In this document: positions 1 through 6,614 of the stretch, piece after piece
How the letters are laid out: the number at the start of each line of letters is the position of its first letter
How positions within the stretch are numbered: the stretch's first letter is position 1
From: an uncultured bacterium
GTDB taxonomy: Bacteria; Fidelibacterota; Marinisomatia; Marinisomatales; UBA1611
Reading direction: 5' to 3'
DNA length: 9,185 nt
Assembly: GCA_938092125.1 (NCBI GenBank)
Contig: CALKMQ010000106.1
Span: 1-9,185 of the forward strand
Made by a program: the position numbers and the translations under genes
Notes under the pieces: model-generated
Seen by the model: only the letters and a program-made list of their open reading frames with translations
Told to the model about the DNA's origin: nothing
Databases searched by the model: none

Positions 1-110
1 TCTCGAGGTATACTAATGTCAATATCTTTAAGATTATGTTGACGCGCACCTTTCACAACAATTTGCGTTAAAGATTTTTCGTTATCATTTGTTTTATTAA
101 TTTTAGGCAT
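1..110 (-). CDS. uvrA: UvrA, excinuclease ABC subunit A (N-terminal fragment, cut by window edge)
   Basis: Reading the complement from an ATG at 110-108 gives 36 residues beginning MPKINKTNDNEKSL and continuing through IVVKGARQHNLKDIDISIPR, then running off the left edge. The pattern I-x-V-x-G-A-R-x-H-N-L-K-(D/N)-I-D-(I/L)-x-I-P-R is the classic opening of UvrA, just before its first Walker A motif. UvrA is the ATP-binding damage-recognition subunit of UvrABC nucleotide excision repair and acts as a cytoplasmic dimer. The roughly 14 residues before the conserved block form a short, charged extension. An AAAGG lies directly against the ATG, closer than a normal Shine-Dalgarno, so the exact start is uncertain. 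It is divergent from the YqgE-family gene with a 74-bp gap. I saw no LexA box (neither CTG-N10-CAG nor GTTC-N7-GTTC) in that gap. Confidence 0.9.
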   Translation of the reverse strand, partial: MPKINKTNDNEKSLTQIVVKGARQHNLKDIDISIPR

Positions 111-184
111 CCTTTATATTACGCCCAATTATTGCCTGGCACCAAAACCCTTAAGTTCTATTTTTCAATGAAAACGACATTTAA
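111..184. promoter_or_regulatory. Divergent intergenic region between uvrA and the YqgE-family gene
   Basis: These 74 bp must carry the start signals for both flanking genes. On the minus strand TTGGTG (145-140) and TAATAT (121-116) are 18 bp apart. That would start the transcript almost at the uvrA ATG, giving a near-leaderless message. On the plus strand TTGCCT (132-137) could be a -35, but no good -10 follows at the right distance. No strong Shine-Dalgarno precedes the YqgE start at 185. These are weak matches in AT-rich DNA and are only candidates. Confidence 0.25.
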
Positions 185-742
185 ATGAATACACTTAAAA
201 ATCATTTCCTTATCTCAATACCGCATATGAAAGATCCATTATTTGAAAAATCGGTTATATTTTTATGTGAACATGATAAACAGGGAGCAATGGGGTTAAT
301 TATAAATAAAGAGATAAACAAAGATAGCATCTCTGTTAATTTTAATTCTGAATCTAACCAAAAGATCAAATTTGCAAATTACATGGATAATAATAAATTA
401 TATATTGGTGGACCAGTCCTAAGTAACAAAATGTTATTTTTGCATAATGGTGATACAGACGATAAATCCCTTATTCTGAATGAGAAGATTTCGATTTCTA
501 GTGATATCATATCATTAGCTTCCCTTGCGAAGTCAAATAATGTGAAGCACAAACTGTTTTTAGGGCATGCCGGTTGGAGCCAAGGACAACTTGAGCGAGA
601 GATTGAAAATGGTGACTGGCTTTTACAAAAAGCAACATCAAACTTAATTTTTGAAAATCAGATAGAGCATATTTGGCTTCTCGCTACTCATTCATTAGGT
701 ATTGAAGTTAATGACATCACCAATACCTCAGGGATCAGCTAA
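185..742 (+). CDS. YqgE/AlgH family protein (UPF0301/DUF179)
   Basis: This 185-residue protein matches the YqgE/AlgH family over its whole length, and its size is typical (E. coli YqgE is about 187). Visible hallmarks are the N-terminal HFLIS-P-x-M-x-DP-F-x-x-SV block (7-24), C-E-H with GAMGLIINK (28-42), the GGPV turn (75-78), and the signature GHAGWSQGQLEREI followed by NGDWL (127-146). A final W-x-x-A-x-x-x-LG stretch sits at 164-172. The protein has no signal peptide or membrane segment and should be cytoplasmic. Its biochemical role is not settled; AlgH was named for a link to alginate regulation in Pseudomonas, which need not apply here. The frequent neighbour yqgF/ruvX is absent. It leads the plus-strand group, with an EamA transporter starting 8 bp downstream. 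The start is the only Met before the conserved block. Confidence 0.9.
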   Translation: MNTLKNHFLISIPHMKDPLFEKSVIFLCEHDKQGAMGLIINKEINKDSISVNFNSESNQKIKFANYMDNNKLYIGGPVLSNKMLFLHNGDTDDKSLILNEKISISSDIISLASLAKSNNVKHKLFLGHAGWSQGQLEREIENGDWLLQKATSNLIFENQIEHIWLLATHSLGIEVNDITNTSGIS

Positions 743-750
743 ACACTTTA

Positions 751-1671
751 ATGAAAAAATATTTACCTTACTTCGCAATCATTTTTGCTGCTTTACTTTG
801 GAGTCTTGATGCTTTTCTTCGGCAGTCATTGTATATACTGTCTCCGCTATTAGTAGTAACCATTGAGCATGGCATTGGGAGTTTAATCTTCTTCCCTTTT
901 TTAAAAAATTTTTGGCAAGATATCAAAAATTTAAATCAATCTGGATGGTTCTCTATTATATGGATATCATTTTTCGGAGGTATTTGTGGGACTTATTTTT
1001 ATACAAAAGCATTAAGTTATGTTGGTTATATCGATTTATCGATTGTTGTCCTTTTACAAAAATTCCAGCCAATATTTGCAATGTCATTAGCAACAATTAT
1101 TTTAAAAGAAAAATTGACAAATAGATATATGCTGCTAGCAGCAATATCAATATTAGGAGGTTACTTAATCACCTTTGGGAACAATCCTATATCTAGCTGG
1201 GATGATAACACTTTAATTGCTGCTTTGTTTGCACTCTTAGCTGCTTTTTGCTGGGGGAGTTCAACAGTTATTGGTAAAAAAGCTTTAGCAAATTTACATT
1301 ATAGCGCTGTTACAGCTTTGAGGCTAGTAATGACAACTATAACCGGCCTCGCTCTAATTTTTATTCTAGACTGGAACATATTAAACAGCAATGTAACGTA
1401 TAAGCAATGGCAGGTTTTATTAATTATTGTTCTATCTACAGGTACTTTTGCTCTTTTTATTTACTACTACGGTTTAAATAAGCTTCCCGCTTCTCATACA
1501 ACTTTGTTTGAACTTTTCTGGCCTCTGTCCGCAGTTATCATAGACTGGATAAAGAATGACAACCCTCTTACATTATTTCAACTTTTAGGAGCGGTAATGC
1601 TTTTATCGTCAGTTACAATTTTAACACAAGAAAAATCAAATGAAGGGCTTAAGCCTAAAAGACCATTATAA
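751..1671 (+). CDS. EamA/DMT-superfamily transporter (RhaT/YdcZ-like, 10 TM)
   Basis: This 306-residue, very hydrophobic protein has two tandem EamA halves (about 5-142 and 155-292), each with about five predicted membrane helices, as is normal for 10-TM drug/metabolite transporters. The first half ends with LLQKFQPIFA and LKEKLT (101-123), the typical helix 4/5 block in which a Pro lies in the membrane and a KE(K/R) turn follows. The second half carries the equivalent FELFWPLSAVIIDWI (253-267). It sits in the inner membrane and probably moves a small metabolite in or out. The substrate cannot be read from sequence in this family. It starts 8 bp after the YqgE-family stop without a strong Shine-Dalgarno, so it is probably cotranscribed, and its last 32 bp overlap the next transporter gene. 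Confidence 0.88.
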   Translation: MKKYLPYFAIIFAALLWSLDAFLRQSLYILSPLLVVTIEHGIGSLIFFPFLKNFWQDIKNLNQSGWFSIIWISFFGGICGTYFYTKALSYVGYIDLSIVVLLQKFQPIFAMSLATIILKEKLTNRYMLLAAISILGGYLITFGNNPISSWDDNTLIAALFALLAAFCWGSSTVIGKKALANLHYSAVTALRLVMTTITGLALIFILDWNILNSNVTYKQWQVLLIIVLSTGTFALFIYYYGLNKLPASHTTLFELFWPLSAVIIDWIKNDNPLTLFQLLGAVMLLSSVTILTQEKSNEGLKPKRPL

Positions 1672-2887
1672 AAACCAAAAATTTAATAATTTACACGAAT
1701 TTTTTTGGGGCTTTGGAACCGCATTTCACACTGTATATGCTGTTGTGCCATTATTTTTAAAAGAACTAGGAGCGCCCAATGTAATTGCAACTTCATCTGC
1801 TGGGTTGTTTTCAATTATTATAGCTATGCCTATGCTTTTTACAGCGGCATTGACAAGAAATATTACCAATATGAAAAAAATGGTGATAAGCGCACATTGT
1901 ATAATTTTAGTTGTTACATTTTTTTTAGGTTATGTTTTTGCTTTTTCTGGTATGGGAAAATCTCTCATCGCCTGGAAAATATACTTCATACTTTTTATTA
2001 CCTATTCTCTTTCTATTGGAATCATTGTTCCTATATGGGCAGACTTTTTAGAAAAAACGACAAAAAGATCTTTGAGGGGGAAGTTTTTTGGAGTGGGATT
2101 TGCTTTTAATAGTCTGGGTGCATTTGGAGGAGGTCTGGTACTAAAGTTTTTACTAGAAACAAATACTCCTTTCCCAAAAAACTTTGGCTACGGTTTTATT
2201 ATTTTGTTTCTTTGTTTATCGATTGGCACTTCTTTCTTCGCTTTTTATAAGGAAAAAAAACAAAATAAAAGTAGCACCTCTTTCAAGCAGTTTAAAAAAG
2301 AAACAAAAGAAATTATTAAAAACCGTCCCAATTTTCATCGATATCTTTTTTCTAGAATATTTTATTGCGCTTCACTACCAGCAATAGGTCTATATGCAGT
2401 TTTTTGTCAAAAAAAATTTGGATTCAATATTAGTGAAATTGGATTATTCACAGTTTTAAATGTTATCTCCATGGGAATATCTAGTTATATATCTGGATAC
2501 TTGGGAGACAAACATGGTCACAAAATCAGTATGCTAATAGCTTATTCATTTCATTTAATAGCAGTAATCCTAGCGTTGCTATCAAAAAATATGTTTTGGG
2601 TGTATTGTATTTTTATATCGATAGGTGCTGGACAAGGTGCTTTTATGCCATCAGCAATGAATTTAATTTATGACTTTGCTAATTTAGAAGATAAAAAAAC
2701 ATACATGGCTTTAATAGATTCTTTTTTAGCGCCTTTTTCCTTAATATTTCTAATGGTAATTGGATTTTTAATAACCAAAAATCAGTTTGTTTTATCTTTT
2801 TATATTATAGGGTTTTGCTTACTTATTGCATTGCTAATTCTTTATTTTTTTGTAAAGGACCCAAAAATTAAGAAAATATCTGCTTAA
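1640..2887 (+). CDS. Major facilitator superfamily (MFS) transporter
   Basis: This 415-residue protein has about 12 hydrophobic segments split by a basic, hydrophilic central loop (about 203-232, rich in Lys), the usual MFS 6+6 layout. A motif-A-like sequence, G-Y-L-G-D-K-H-G-H-K (286-295), lies in the loop after the second helix of the C-terminal half, where MFS proteins carry a copy of motif A. The equivalent N-terminal loop (LTRNITNMKKM, 71-81) is degenerate. The substrate is unknown; the sequence has no specific resemblance that I recognise to AmpG, nucleoside or sugar porters. The start at 1640 lies inside the end of the EamA gene (32-bp overlap, different frame). It is supported because the next Met is in membrane segment 2, which would delete helix 1. 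Translational coupling to the upstream transporter is likely. Confidence 0.87.
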   Translation: MKGLSLKDHYKNQKFNNLHEFFWGFGTAFHTVYAVVPLFLKELGAPNVIATSSAGLFSIIIAMPMLFTAALTRNITNMKKMVISAHCIILVVTFFLGYVFAFSGMGKSLIAWKIYFILFITYSLSIGIIVPIWADFLEKTTKRSLRGKFFGVGFAFNSLGAFGGGLVLKFLLETNTPFPKNFGYGFIILFLCLSIGTSFFAFYKEKKQNKSSTSFKQFKKETKEIIKNRPNFHRYLFSRIFYCASLPAIGLYAVFCQKKFGFNISEIGLFTVLNVISMGISSYISGYLGDKHGHKISMLIAYSFHLIAVILALLSKNMFWVYCIFISIGAGQGAFMPSAMNLIYDFANLEDKKTYMALIDSFLAPFSLIFLMVIGFLITKNQFVLSFYIIGFCLLIALLILYFFVKDPKIKKISA

Positions 2888-2943
2888 TTTATTTTGTACT
2901 TGATTTTAGAACGCATGCACATCAATATTCATAGTTGAATAAT

Positions 2944-3330
2944 ATGAAATTATATAAACAATACGTACTACAAGCTCTTATAACACTAGCTATGATGTTT
3001 CTATTCGCTTGCGAGAAAGATCCAGAGCAACATCTTGAACTAGGGAATTGGTACCTCCAAAAAGGACTAATCGATGATGCTATTACAGAATACCGTGAAG
3101 TTAGTCGATTGCTTCCTCCTGATCATAGCAAGCTAGACAGAGAACAATTTAAAATTTTAGGGACAGCGCACTTCAAACTAGCACTCTCATACACAAAAAA
3201 AGGTTGGTGGGAATATGCTTTAAGAGAAGCTGAAAACAGCTTTGATTTATCGCCGTCCCCAGATACTCATCAACTAGTTGAACTAATTAAAGAGAAAATA
3301 ACTCTTCAAAATAAAAACGAACCAAGTTAA
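2944..3330 (+). CDS. Small TPR-repeat lipoprotein
   Basis: From the ATG at 2944 the protein has 128 residues. It opens with a lipoprotein signal peptide: Lys at 2 and 5, a hydrophobic core at 8-20 and a lipobox-like LFAC ending at Cys23. Phe at the -2 position is a little off consensus. The mature part is two tetratricopeptide-like helical hairpins: about 28-58 (LELGNWYLQKGLIDDAITEYREV) and about 72-105 (AHFKLALSYTKKGWWEYALREAE). Glu at position +2 after Cys would predict outer-membrane sorting under the E. coli Lol rule. It probably acts as a protein-protein adaptor in the periplasm, but its partner is unknown. A TTG at 2935 would add three residues before the signal peptide and is less likely. 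It follows the MFS gene by 56 bp, so it may have its own promoter (TTGATT at 2900 with a poor CAATAT 17 bp later). Confidence 0.75.
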   Translation: MKLYKQYVLQALITLAMMFLFACEKDPEQHLELGNWYLQKGLIDDAITEYREVSRLLPPDHSKLDREQFKILGTAHFKLALSYTKKGWWEYALREAENSFDLSPSPDTHQLVELIKEKITLQNKNEPS

Positions 3331-3346
3331 AACTTATTCTATCTCC

Positions 3347-4129
3347 CTAGAAAGAGCCAGATCTGTGCTCTCCTCCATCGCAATAAATAATTGAACAATT
3401 AATAAAATCAGCTTCTGCCTCTAATAGAAGCTTAACAGTATTTGCAACATCATTCGGCGTTGTAGTTCGACGCATGGGGTTCCTTTTTTTTGTATTTGCA
3501 ACCCAAGTTTCCCATCGATCAGTAATCTTGGTTAATGCGCGGGTTGGCGTTATTCCTGCTTGAATTGCATTTGCTGTAATTCCAAATTCTCCTAATTCCC
3601 AACCAATTTGCCTGATGATTGCCTCCATAGCTACTTTAGCAACACTGACAGGACCATAACCCTCCATAGCAAGATAATTACCTTCGCTGGTCAATCCTAA
3701 AATTCTTGAGCCTTCGCCAATTAATTTATGTTCAAATAATTTTTGGGTCCAATACAGGAGAGAATTGCCCATGACATGAACAGTCATATCCATTTGTCGC
3801 TGAGTTACTGGGGTTTCACCAAAAAAATTAGTAGTTGTACCAAAGGCAATTGAGTGTAAAAATAATTTTAGATGACCATCACCCACTATTTTTTTTATTT
3901 CAGGAATGTATTTATCCATTGCCTGCTCAGAAGCTGCATTTGTATTCCAATAATGGCATAAACCTCCATTTAATTCATTTACTTTAGAAATTGTTTTTTC
4001 TGCTTCTTTTTTTGTTTCACCTCTGTCAAAGTGAAAACCTATTATCCCATATCCTTTTTCAGCAAGACTAATTGCAGTAGCTCCGCCATGTCCTGTTGAT
4101 GCACCAAGTATTAAAGCCCATTTAGACAT
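3347..4129 (-). CDS. FabI/FabL-like enoyl-[acyl-carrier-protein] reductase (SDR superfamily)
   Basis: This 260-residue short-chain dehydrogenase/reductase has a cofactor motif G-A-S-T-G-H-G-G (9-16), which fits the SDR G-x3-G-x-G pattern. FabI-type features follow: LHSIAFG (91-97), which parallels the VHSIGFA of E. coli FabI, and a catalytic Tyr158-x6-Lys165 spaced as in FabI/FabL rather than the Tyr-x3-Lys of 3-ketoacyl reductases. NAIQAGITPTRAL (188-199) parallels FabI's NAISAGPIRT block, and a closing DGG is at 251-253. A second Tyr152 precedes Tyr158, but at x5 rather than FabI's x9 spacing. Ser148 fits the SDR serine position. It would reduce enoyl-ACP with NAD(P)H in the last step of fatty-acid elongation. 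It is divergent from fabA, which supports a fatty-acid role. A relative acting on another acyl or polyketide substrate remains possible. The start has a strong GGAGG. Confidence 0.75.
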   Translation of the reverse strand: MSKWALILGASTGHGGATAISLAEKGYGIIGFHFDRGETKKEAEKTISKVNELNGGLCHYWNTNAASEQAMDKYIPEIKKIVGDGHLKLFLHSIAFGTTTNFFGETPVTQRQMDMTVHVMGNSLLYWTQKLFEHKLIGEGSRILGLTSEGNYLAMEGYGPVSVAKVAMEAIIRQIGWELGEFGITANAIQAGITPTRALTKITDRWETWVANTKKRNPMRRTTTPNDVANTVKLLLEAEADFINCSIIYCDGGEHRSGSF

Positions 4130-4133
4130 AATT

Positions 4134-4138
4134 CCTCC
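4134..4138 (-). promoter_or_regulatory. Shine-Dalgarno of the FabI-like gene
   Basis: The complement reads GGAGG, AATT, then ATG, so a perfect GGAGG sits 4 nt from the start at 4129. It is the strongest ribosome binding site in the window and fixes the start of the enoyl reductase gene. The other genes here have weak or absent Shine-Dalgarno sequences. Confidence 0.7.
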
Positions 4139-4166
4139 ATATATTTAGATAATAAACTACTAAAGT

Positions 4167-4179
4167 TTTAATTATTAAA
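4167..4179. repeat. AT-only inverted repeat in the fabI-like/fabA divergent region
   Basis: TTTAAT-T-ATTAAA is a perfect 6-bp inverted repeat around one central base. It overlaps the candidate -35 of fabA and lies about 40 bp upstream of the enoyl reductase start, so it is well placed to be an operator for both divergent genes. Being made only of A and T in an AT-rich gap, it could easily arise by chance. Confidence 0.25.
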
Positions 4180-4197
4180 TAGATTCAAATGTATAAT
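4168..4197 (+). promoter_or_regulatory. Candidate sigma-70 promoter of fabA-ychF
   Basis: A perfect TATAAT at 4192-4197 is preceded, 18 bp away, by a TTAATT (4168-4173) that is a partial -35. Transcription would start near 4204, giving a leader of about 54 nt. A Shine-Dalgarno-like AAAGGG at 4241-4246 lies 11 nt before the fabA ATG. The -10 is convincing and the -35 is weak. No equally good promoter was seen on the opposite strand for the enoyl reductase gene. Confidence 0.45.
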
Positions 4198-4257
4198 TCG
4201 CAATTTGGTAATAATATCTCACACCAATAAAAAACATAATAAAGGGATTTTAATTAT

Positions 4258-4803
4258 ATGAGTCAGAGCAACTCTTACAATAAGGAAGATTTATTATCAA
4301 TGGCGAATGGAGATATGTTTGGTCAGAGCAATGCTAAACTTCCTCAAGACCCAATGCTAATGATTGATAGAATATTAAGCATTAAAAACAGCGGTGGCAC
4401 ATATGATAAAGGTTCAATCATTGCTGAAATGGATATAACCGATGAGTCTTGGTTTTTTCATTGCCATTTCAAAGGCGACCCAGTAATGCCAGGTTGTCTA
4501 GGACTGGATGGTATGTGGCAATTAGTTGGCTTTTTTCTTACCTGGAGCGGCGCAAAGGGCAAAGGCAGGGCTTTGGGAGTCGGCGATGTTAAATTTCGTG
4601 GTCAAGTAAGACCTTATCATAAAAAAATAGTTTACAATGTTTCTATTAAAAAACTAATTACAAGATCTAAATCAATGATATGGGCTGATGCTGAAATGCA
4701 AGCTGATAATAAAAAAATATATACAGCAAAAAACTTGCAAGTAGGCATTTTTGATAATCTAGTATATGATTTTGGCAAAGATCCTTCTCTGGATTCATTT
4801 TAA
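4258..4803 (+). CDS. fabA: FabA, 3-hydroxydecanoyl-ACP dehydratase/isomerase
   Basis: This 181-residue protein aligns with E. coli FabA from SYNKEDLL (6-13) to VGIF (162-165). It has the hot-dog fold signatures DPMLMIDRI (31-39), WFFHCHFKGDPVMPGCLGLD (65-84) and GKGRALGVGDVKF (101-113). The catalytic pair is present: His70 and Asp84, at the E. coli positions. Asp84 together with the GLDGMWQLVGF context marks FabA rather than FabZ, which has Glu. FabA dehydrates 3-hydroxyacyl-ACP and isomerises trans-2- to cis-3-decenoyl-ACP, feeding unsaturated fatty-acid synthesis together with FabB; no fabB is in the window. The C-terminus is about 9 residues longer than in E. coli. The gene is divergent from a FabI-like reductase, and its stop shares a base with the ychF start. 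Confidence 0.95.
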   Translation: MSQSNSYNKEDLLSMANGDMFGQSNAKLPQDPMLMIDRILSIKNSGGTYDKGSIIAEMDITDESWFFHCHFKGDPVMPGCLGLDGMWQLVGFFLTWSGAKGKGRALGVGDVKFRGQVRPYHKKIVYNVSIKKLITRSKSMIWADAEMQADNKKIYTAKNLQVGIFDNLVYDFGKDPSLDSF

Positions 4804-5903
4804 TGGCATTACAGTGCGGCATAGTTGGACTTCCCAACGTAGGTAAATCAACGCTTTTTAATGCCTTAACAAAATCAAGTGCACCAGCTGAAAATTTTCC
4901 TTTTTGCACAATCGATCCTCACGTTGGAATTGTCAATTTGCCGGATGAACGTTTAGATAAATTAAAAAATATCTACAACCCAGAAAAAGTTGTACCTGCA
5001 ACAGTTGAATTTATTGATATTGCTGGCCTCGTTCAGGGCGCAAATAAAGGAGAGGGGCTAGGAAATAAATTTTTAGGTCAAATTAGAGAAACATCTGCTA
5101 TTATTCATGTTGTTAGGTGTTTTGATGACCCTGATATTGTTCATGTAAATGGTAAAGTAGATCCTGTAAGAGATGCTGAAATTATCGAAACTGAATTATT
5201 GCTTGCTGATTTAGATGCTCTTGAAAGAAAACTTGATAAAACAAAAAAGCTCGCTAGGGGCGGTGACAAAAAACTAAACTTTGAAGTTGAGCTACTAGAA
5301 AAACTTGTAAAGCATTGTGGTGATGGAATGTTGGCTAACAGTATAGAATGCTCGACTGAAGAATTTGAGGTTTCAAAATCATTTCACCTACTAACGAATA
5401 AACCAATATTATACGTAGCAAATATTAGCGAAGATGATATAATTAACGATTCAACAAATCAATACTTAAACGAATTAGTAAAATACACTGCAAACAAAAA
5501 TAGTTCCGTAATAAAGGTTTGTGCATCTATTGAGCAAGAAATATCAACATTATCTAAAGAAGAAGAAAAAGTTTTTTTAAAAGAGTATAATTTGAGTGAG
5601 TCAGGTTTAAATAAAGTAGTAAAAACCAGTTTTAATCTTCTAGGATTGCAAACTTATTTCACAGGTGGCCCATCTGAAGTTAGAGCATGGACAATACTGA
5701 AAGGGTTAACCGCGAAACAATCGGCTGGGGTAATACATAGCGATTTCGAGAGAGGTTTTATTAAAGCTGAAGTCTTTAGCTATTCAGATTTAATTACCCA
5801 TGGTTCAGAAAGCGCATTATCCAATCTCGGATTAAAAAGAACTGAAGGCAAAGAGTATATTGTAAAAGATGGAGATTGCATTTTCTTTAAATTTAATGTC
5901 TAA
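4803..5903 (+). CDS. ychF: YchF/Obg-family redox-regulated ATPase/GTPase
   Basis: This 366-residue protein (E. coli YchF is 363) is a clear YchF. Visible motifs are the P-loop GLPNVGKST (9-17), the FPFCTIDP switch I region (32-39), DIAGLVQGANKGEGLGN switch II (72-88) and a G4 motif NISE (207-210). The last replaces NKxD and explains the family's preference for ATP over GTP. CAS at 240-242 serves as G5. Switch II has Leu instead of the catalytic Gln, as in other HAS-GTPases. A coiled-coil arm lies around 125-200 and a TGS domain fills about 283-366. YchF binds ribosomes and modulates translation and oxidative-stress responses. The ATG overlaps the fabA stop (TAATG) and has no clear Shine-Dalgarno, so reinitiation after fabA is likely. 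The usual neighbour pth is not here. Confidence 0.96.
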   Translation: MALQCGIVGLPNVGKSTLFNALTKSSAPAENFPFCTIDPHVGIVNLPDERLDKLKNIYNPEKVVPATVEFIDIAGLVQGANKGEGLGNKFLGQIRETSAIIHVVRCFDDPDIVHVNGKVDPVRDAEIIETELLLADLDALERKLDKTKKLARGGDKKLNFEVELLEKLVKHCGDGMLANSIECSTEEFEVSKSFHLLTNKPILYVANISEDDIINDSTNQYLNELVKYTANKNSSVIKVCASIEQEISTLSKEEEKVFLKEYNLSESGLNKVVKTSFNLLGLQTYFTGGPSEVRAWTILKGLTAKQSAGVIHSDFERGFIKAEVFSYSDLITHGSESALSNLGLKRTEGKEYIVKDGDCIFFKFNV

Positions 5904-5927
5904 TAAATAAAACTTACTATCCTATGA

Positions 5928-6566
5928 TTACTCTTCGAAATCATCTTCGTCTTCGTCCTCAAAGTCATCATCTTCGTCATAGTAATATTCTGGCGGATAT
6001 GCATATACATATGGATTATTATATTGATCAGATTCAGGTTTTGCATTTGATGCTTTGCTCTGGTTATCACTTACATCACTTGAATTACTCTCCTGCTTTA
6101 CAACGATAACTTTTGGTTCTGTTGAACTGCTAGGCTGATTTTCACTTTGCAGTGCATTTTCAACCCATTTTTTTTCTTGAGCATTTAAATCGTATGATGA
6201 TGCAGGTTGATGGATAAACGGTTGACCCCTAAAAAGCATACCTGTTAGAATAGAAAAGAAAAGTATCACGAGCGCAAATAATGACCCTTCTGAAACAAAC
6301 TCTACACCTCCCCACATATTTTGAGATACCCCGAAGCCCATAAAAATGCCGACTGAAAGAAGCACACCAAAAAATATTATCAGGTTACCCAAGTTTGATG
6401 GTGGAGAAGACTCCATTATAACCATATATAAAAACCATACCAAAATACCTGCTATGGCAATAATAATACTAATTAAAAACTGACCAAGGAAGAGAGCAGT
6501 AAAAAAACCAATAACAGCTCCAAATGGTATTATATACCCAATCCCGGATTTAATATCGTTCCTCAT
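5928..6566 (-). CDS. Four-helix membrane protein with acidic, Tyr-rich C-terminal tail (unknown function)
   Basis: I do not recognise a family for this 212-residue protein. It has about four hydrophobic segments (roughly 11-28, 30-50, 60-80 and 94-112), then a hydrophilic tail of about 100 residues. That tail has a Ser/Asn/Gln-rich stretch (135-180), a Tyr-rich patch (YVYAYPPEYYY, 186-196) and ends in an almost unbroken run of Asp/Glu (197-212). An even helix number and a basic N-terminus suggest both ends face the cytoplasm. The acidic tail may bind cations or basic proteins; that is inference. The start is supported by a GGAG at 6577-6574, 7 nt upstream. It converges on ychF with a 24-bp gap in which I see no terminator, and is divergent from the Gfo/Idh gene. 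Codon use resembles its neighbours. Confidence 0.7.
   Translation of the reverse strand: MRNDIKSGIGYIIPFGAVIGFFTALFLGQFLISIIIAIAGILVWFLYMVIMESSPPSNLGNLIIFFGVLLSVGIFMGFGVSQNMWGGVEFVSEGSLFALVILFFSILTGMLFRGQPFIHQPASSYDLNAQEKKWVENALQSENQPSSSTEPKVIVVKQESNSSDVSDNQSKASNAKPESDQYNNPYVYAYPPEYYYDEDDDFEDEDEDDFEE
5941..5978. repeat. Low-complexity GAA/GAT/GAC stretch with an 11-bp direct repeat
   Basis: The end of the acidic-tail gene reads as repeated TTC/GTC/ATC triplets on the plus strand, and TCATCTTCGTC occurs twice (5941-5951 and 5968-5978). It encodes the Asp/Glu run on the minus strand. Such triplet-like DNA can gain or lose codons by slippage without a frameshift, so tail length may vary between strains. 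Confidence 0.45.
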
Positions 6567-6614
6567 AACGAAACTCCGATTTTACCTACGAATTACGCCT
6601 AAAATTGATTTATA

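Noticed and set aside
168..188. Six-codon ORF (ATG to TGA) ending in an ATGA overlap with the YqgE-family start
   Set aside because: It could be a leader peptide, but it has no Shine-Dalgarno and an ORF this short is expected by chance.
1705..2109. 134-codon ORF inside the MFS gene, rich in Cys, Tyr and Phe
   Set aside because: It is an out-of-frame reading of membrane-helix codons, with no family resemblance.
2935..2943. TTG start adding three residues to the TPR lipoprotein
   Set aside because: The ATG at 2944 gives a normal lipoprotein signal peptide, and neither start has a Shine-Dalgarno.
3355..3373. Inverted repeat AGAGC...CAGATCTG...GCTCT as a bidirectional terminator
   Set aside because: It lies inside the 3' end of the reductase coding region, has a bulge and a tiny loop, and no T run follows on either strand.
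3347..4129. Calling the SDR a FabG-type 3-ketoacyl-ACP reductase
   Set aside because: The Tyr-x6-Lys spacing and the LHSIAFG block fit FabI-type enoyl reductases; FabG uses Tyr-x3-Lys with an NNAG motif, which is absent.
4667..4909. 80-codon minus-strand ORF across the fabA/ychF junction
   Set aside because: It is antisense to the conserved P-loop region of ychF and the end of fabA, has no start signals, and is a typical shadow frame.
5924..6109. 61-codon plus-strand ORF rich in His and Leu
   Set aside because: It is the antisense reading of the acidic, repetitive tail of the minus-strand membrane protein; its composition follows from those triplets.
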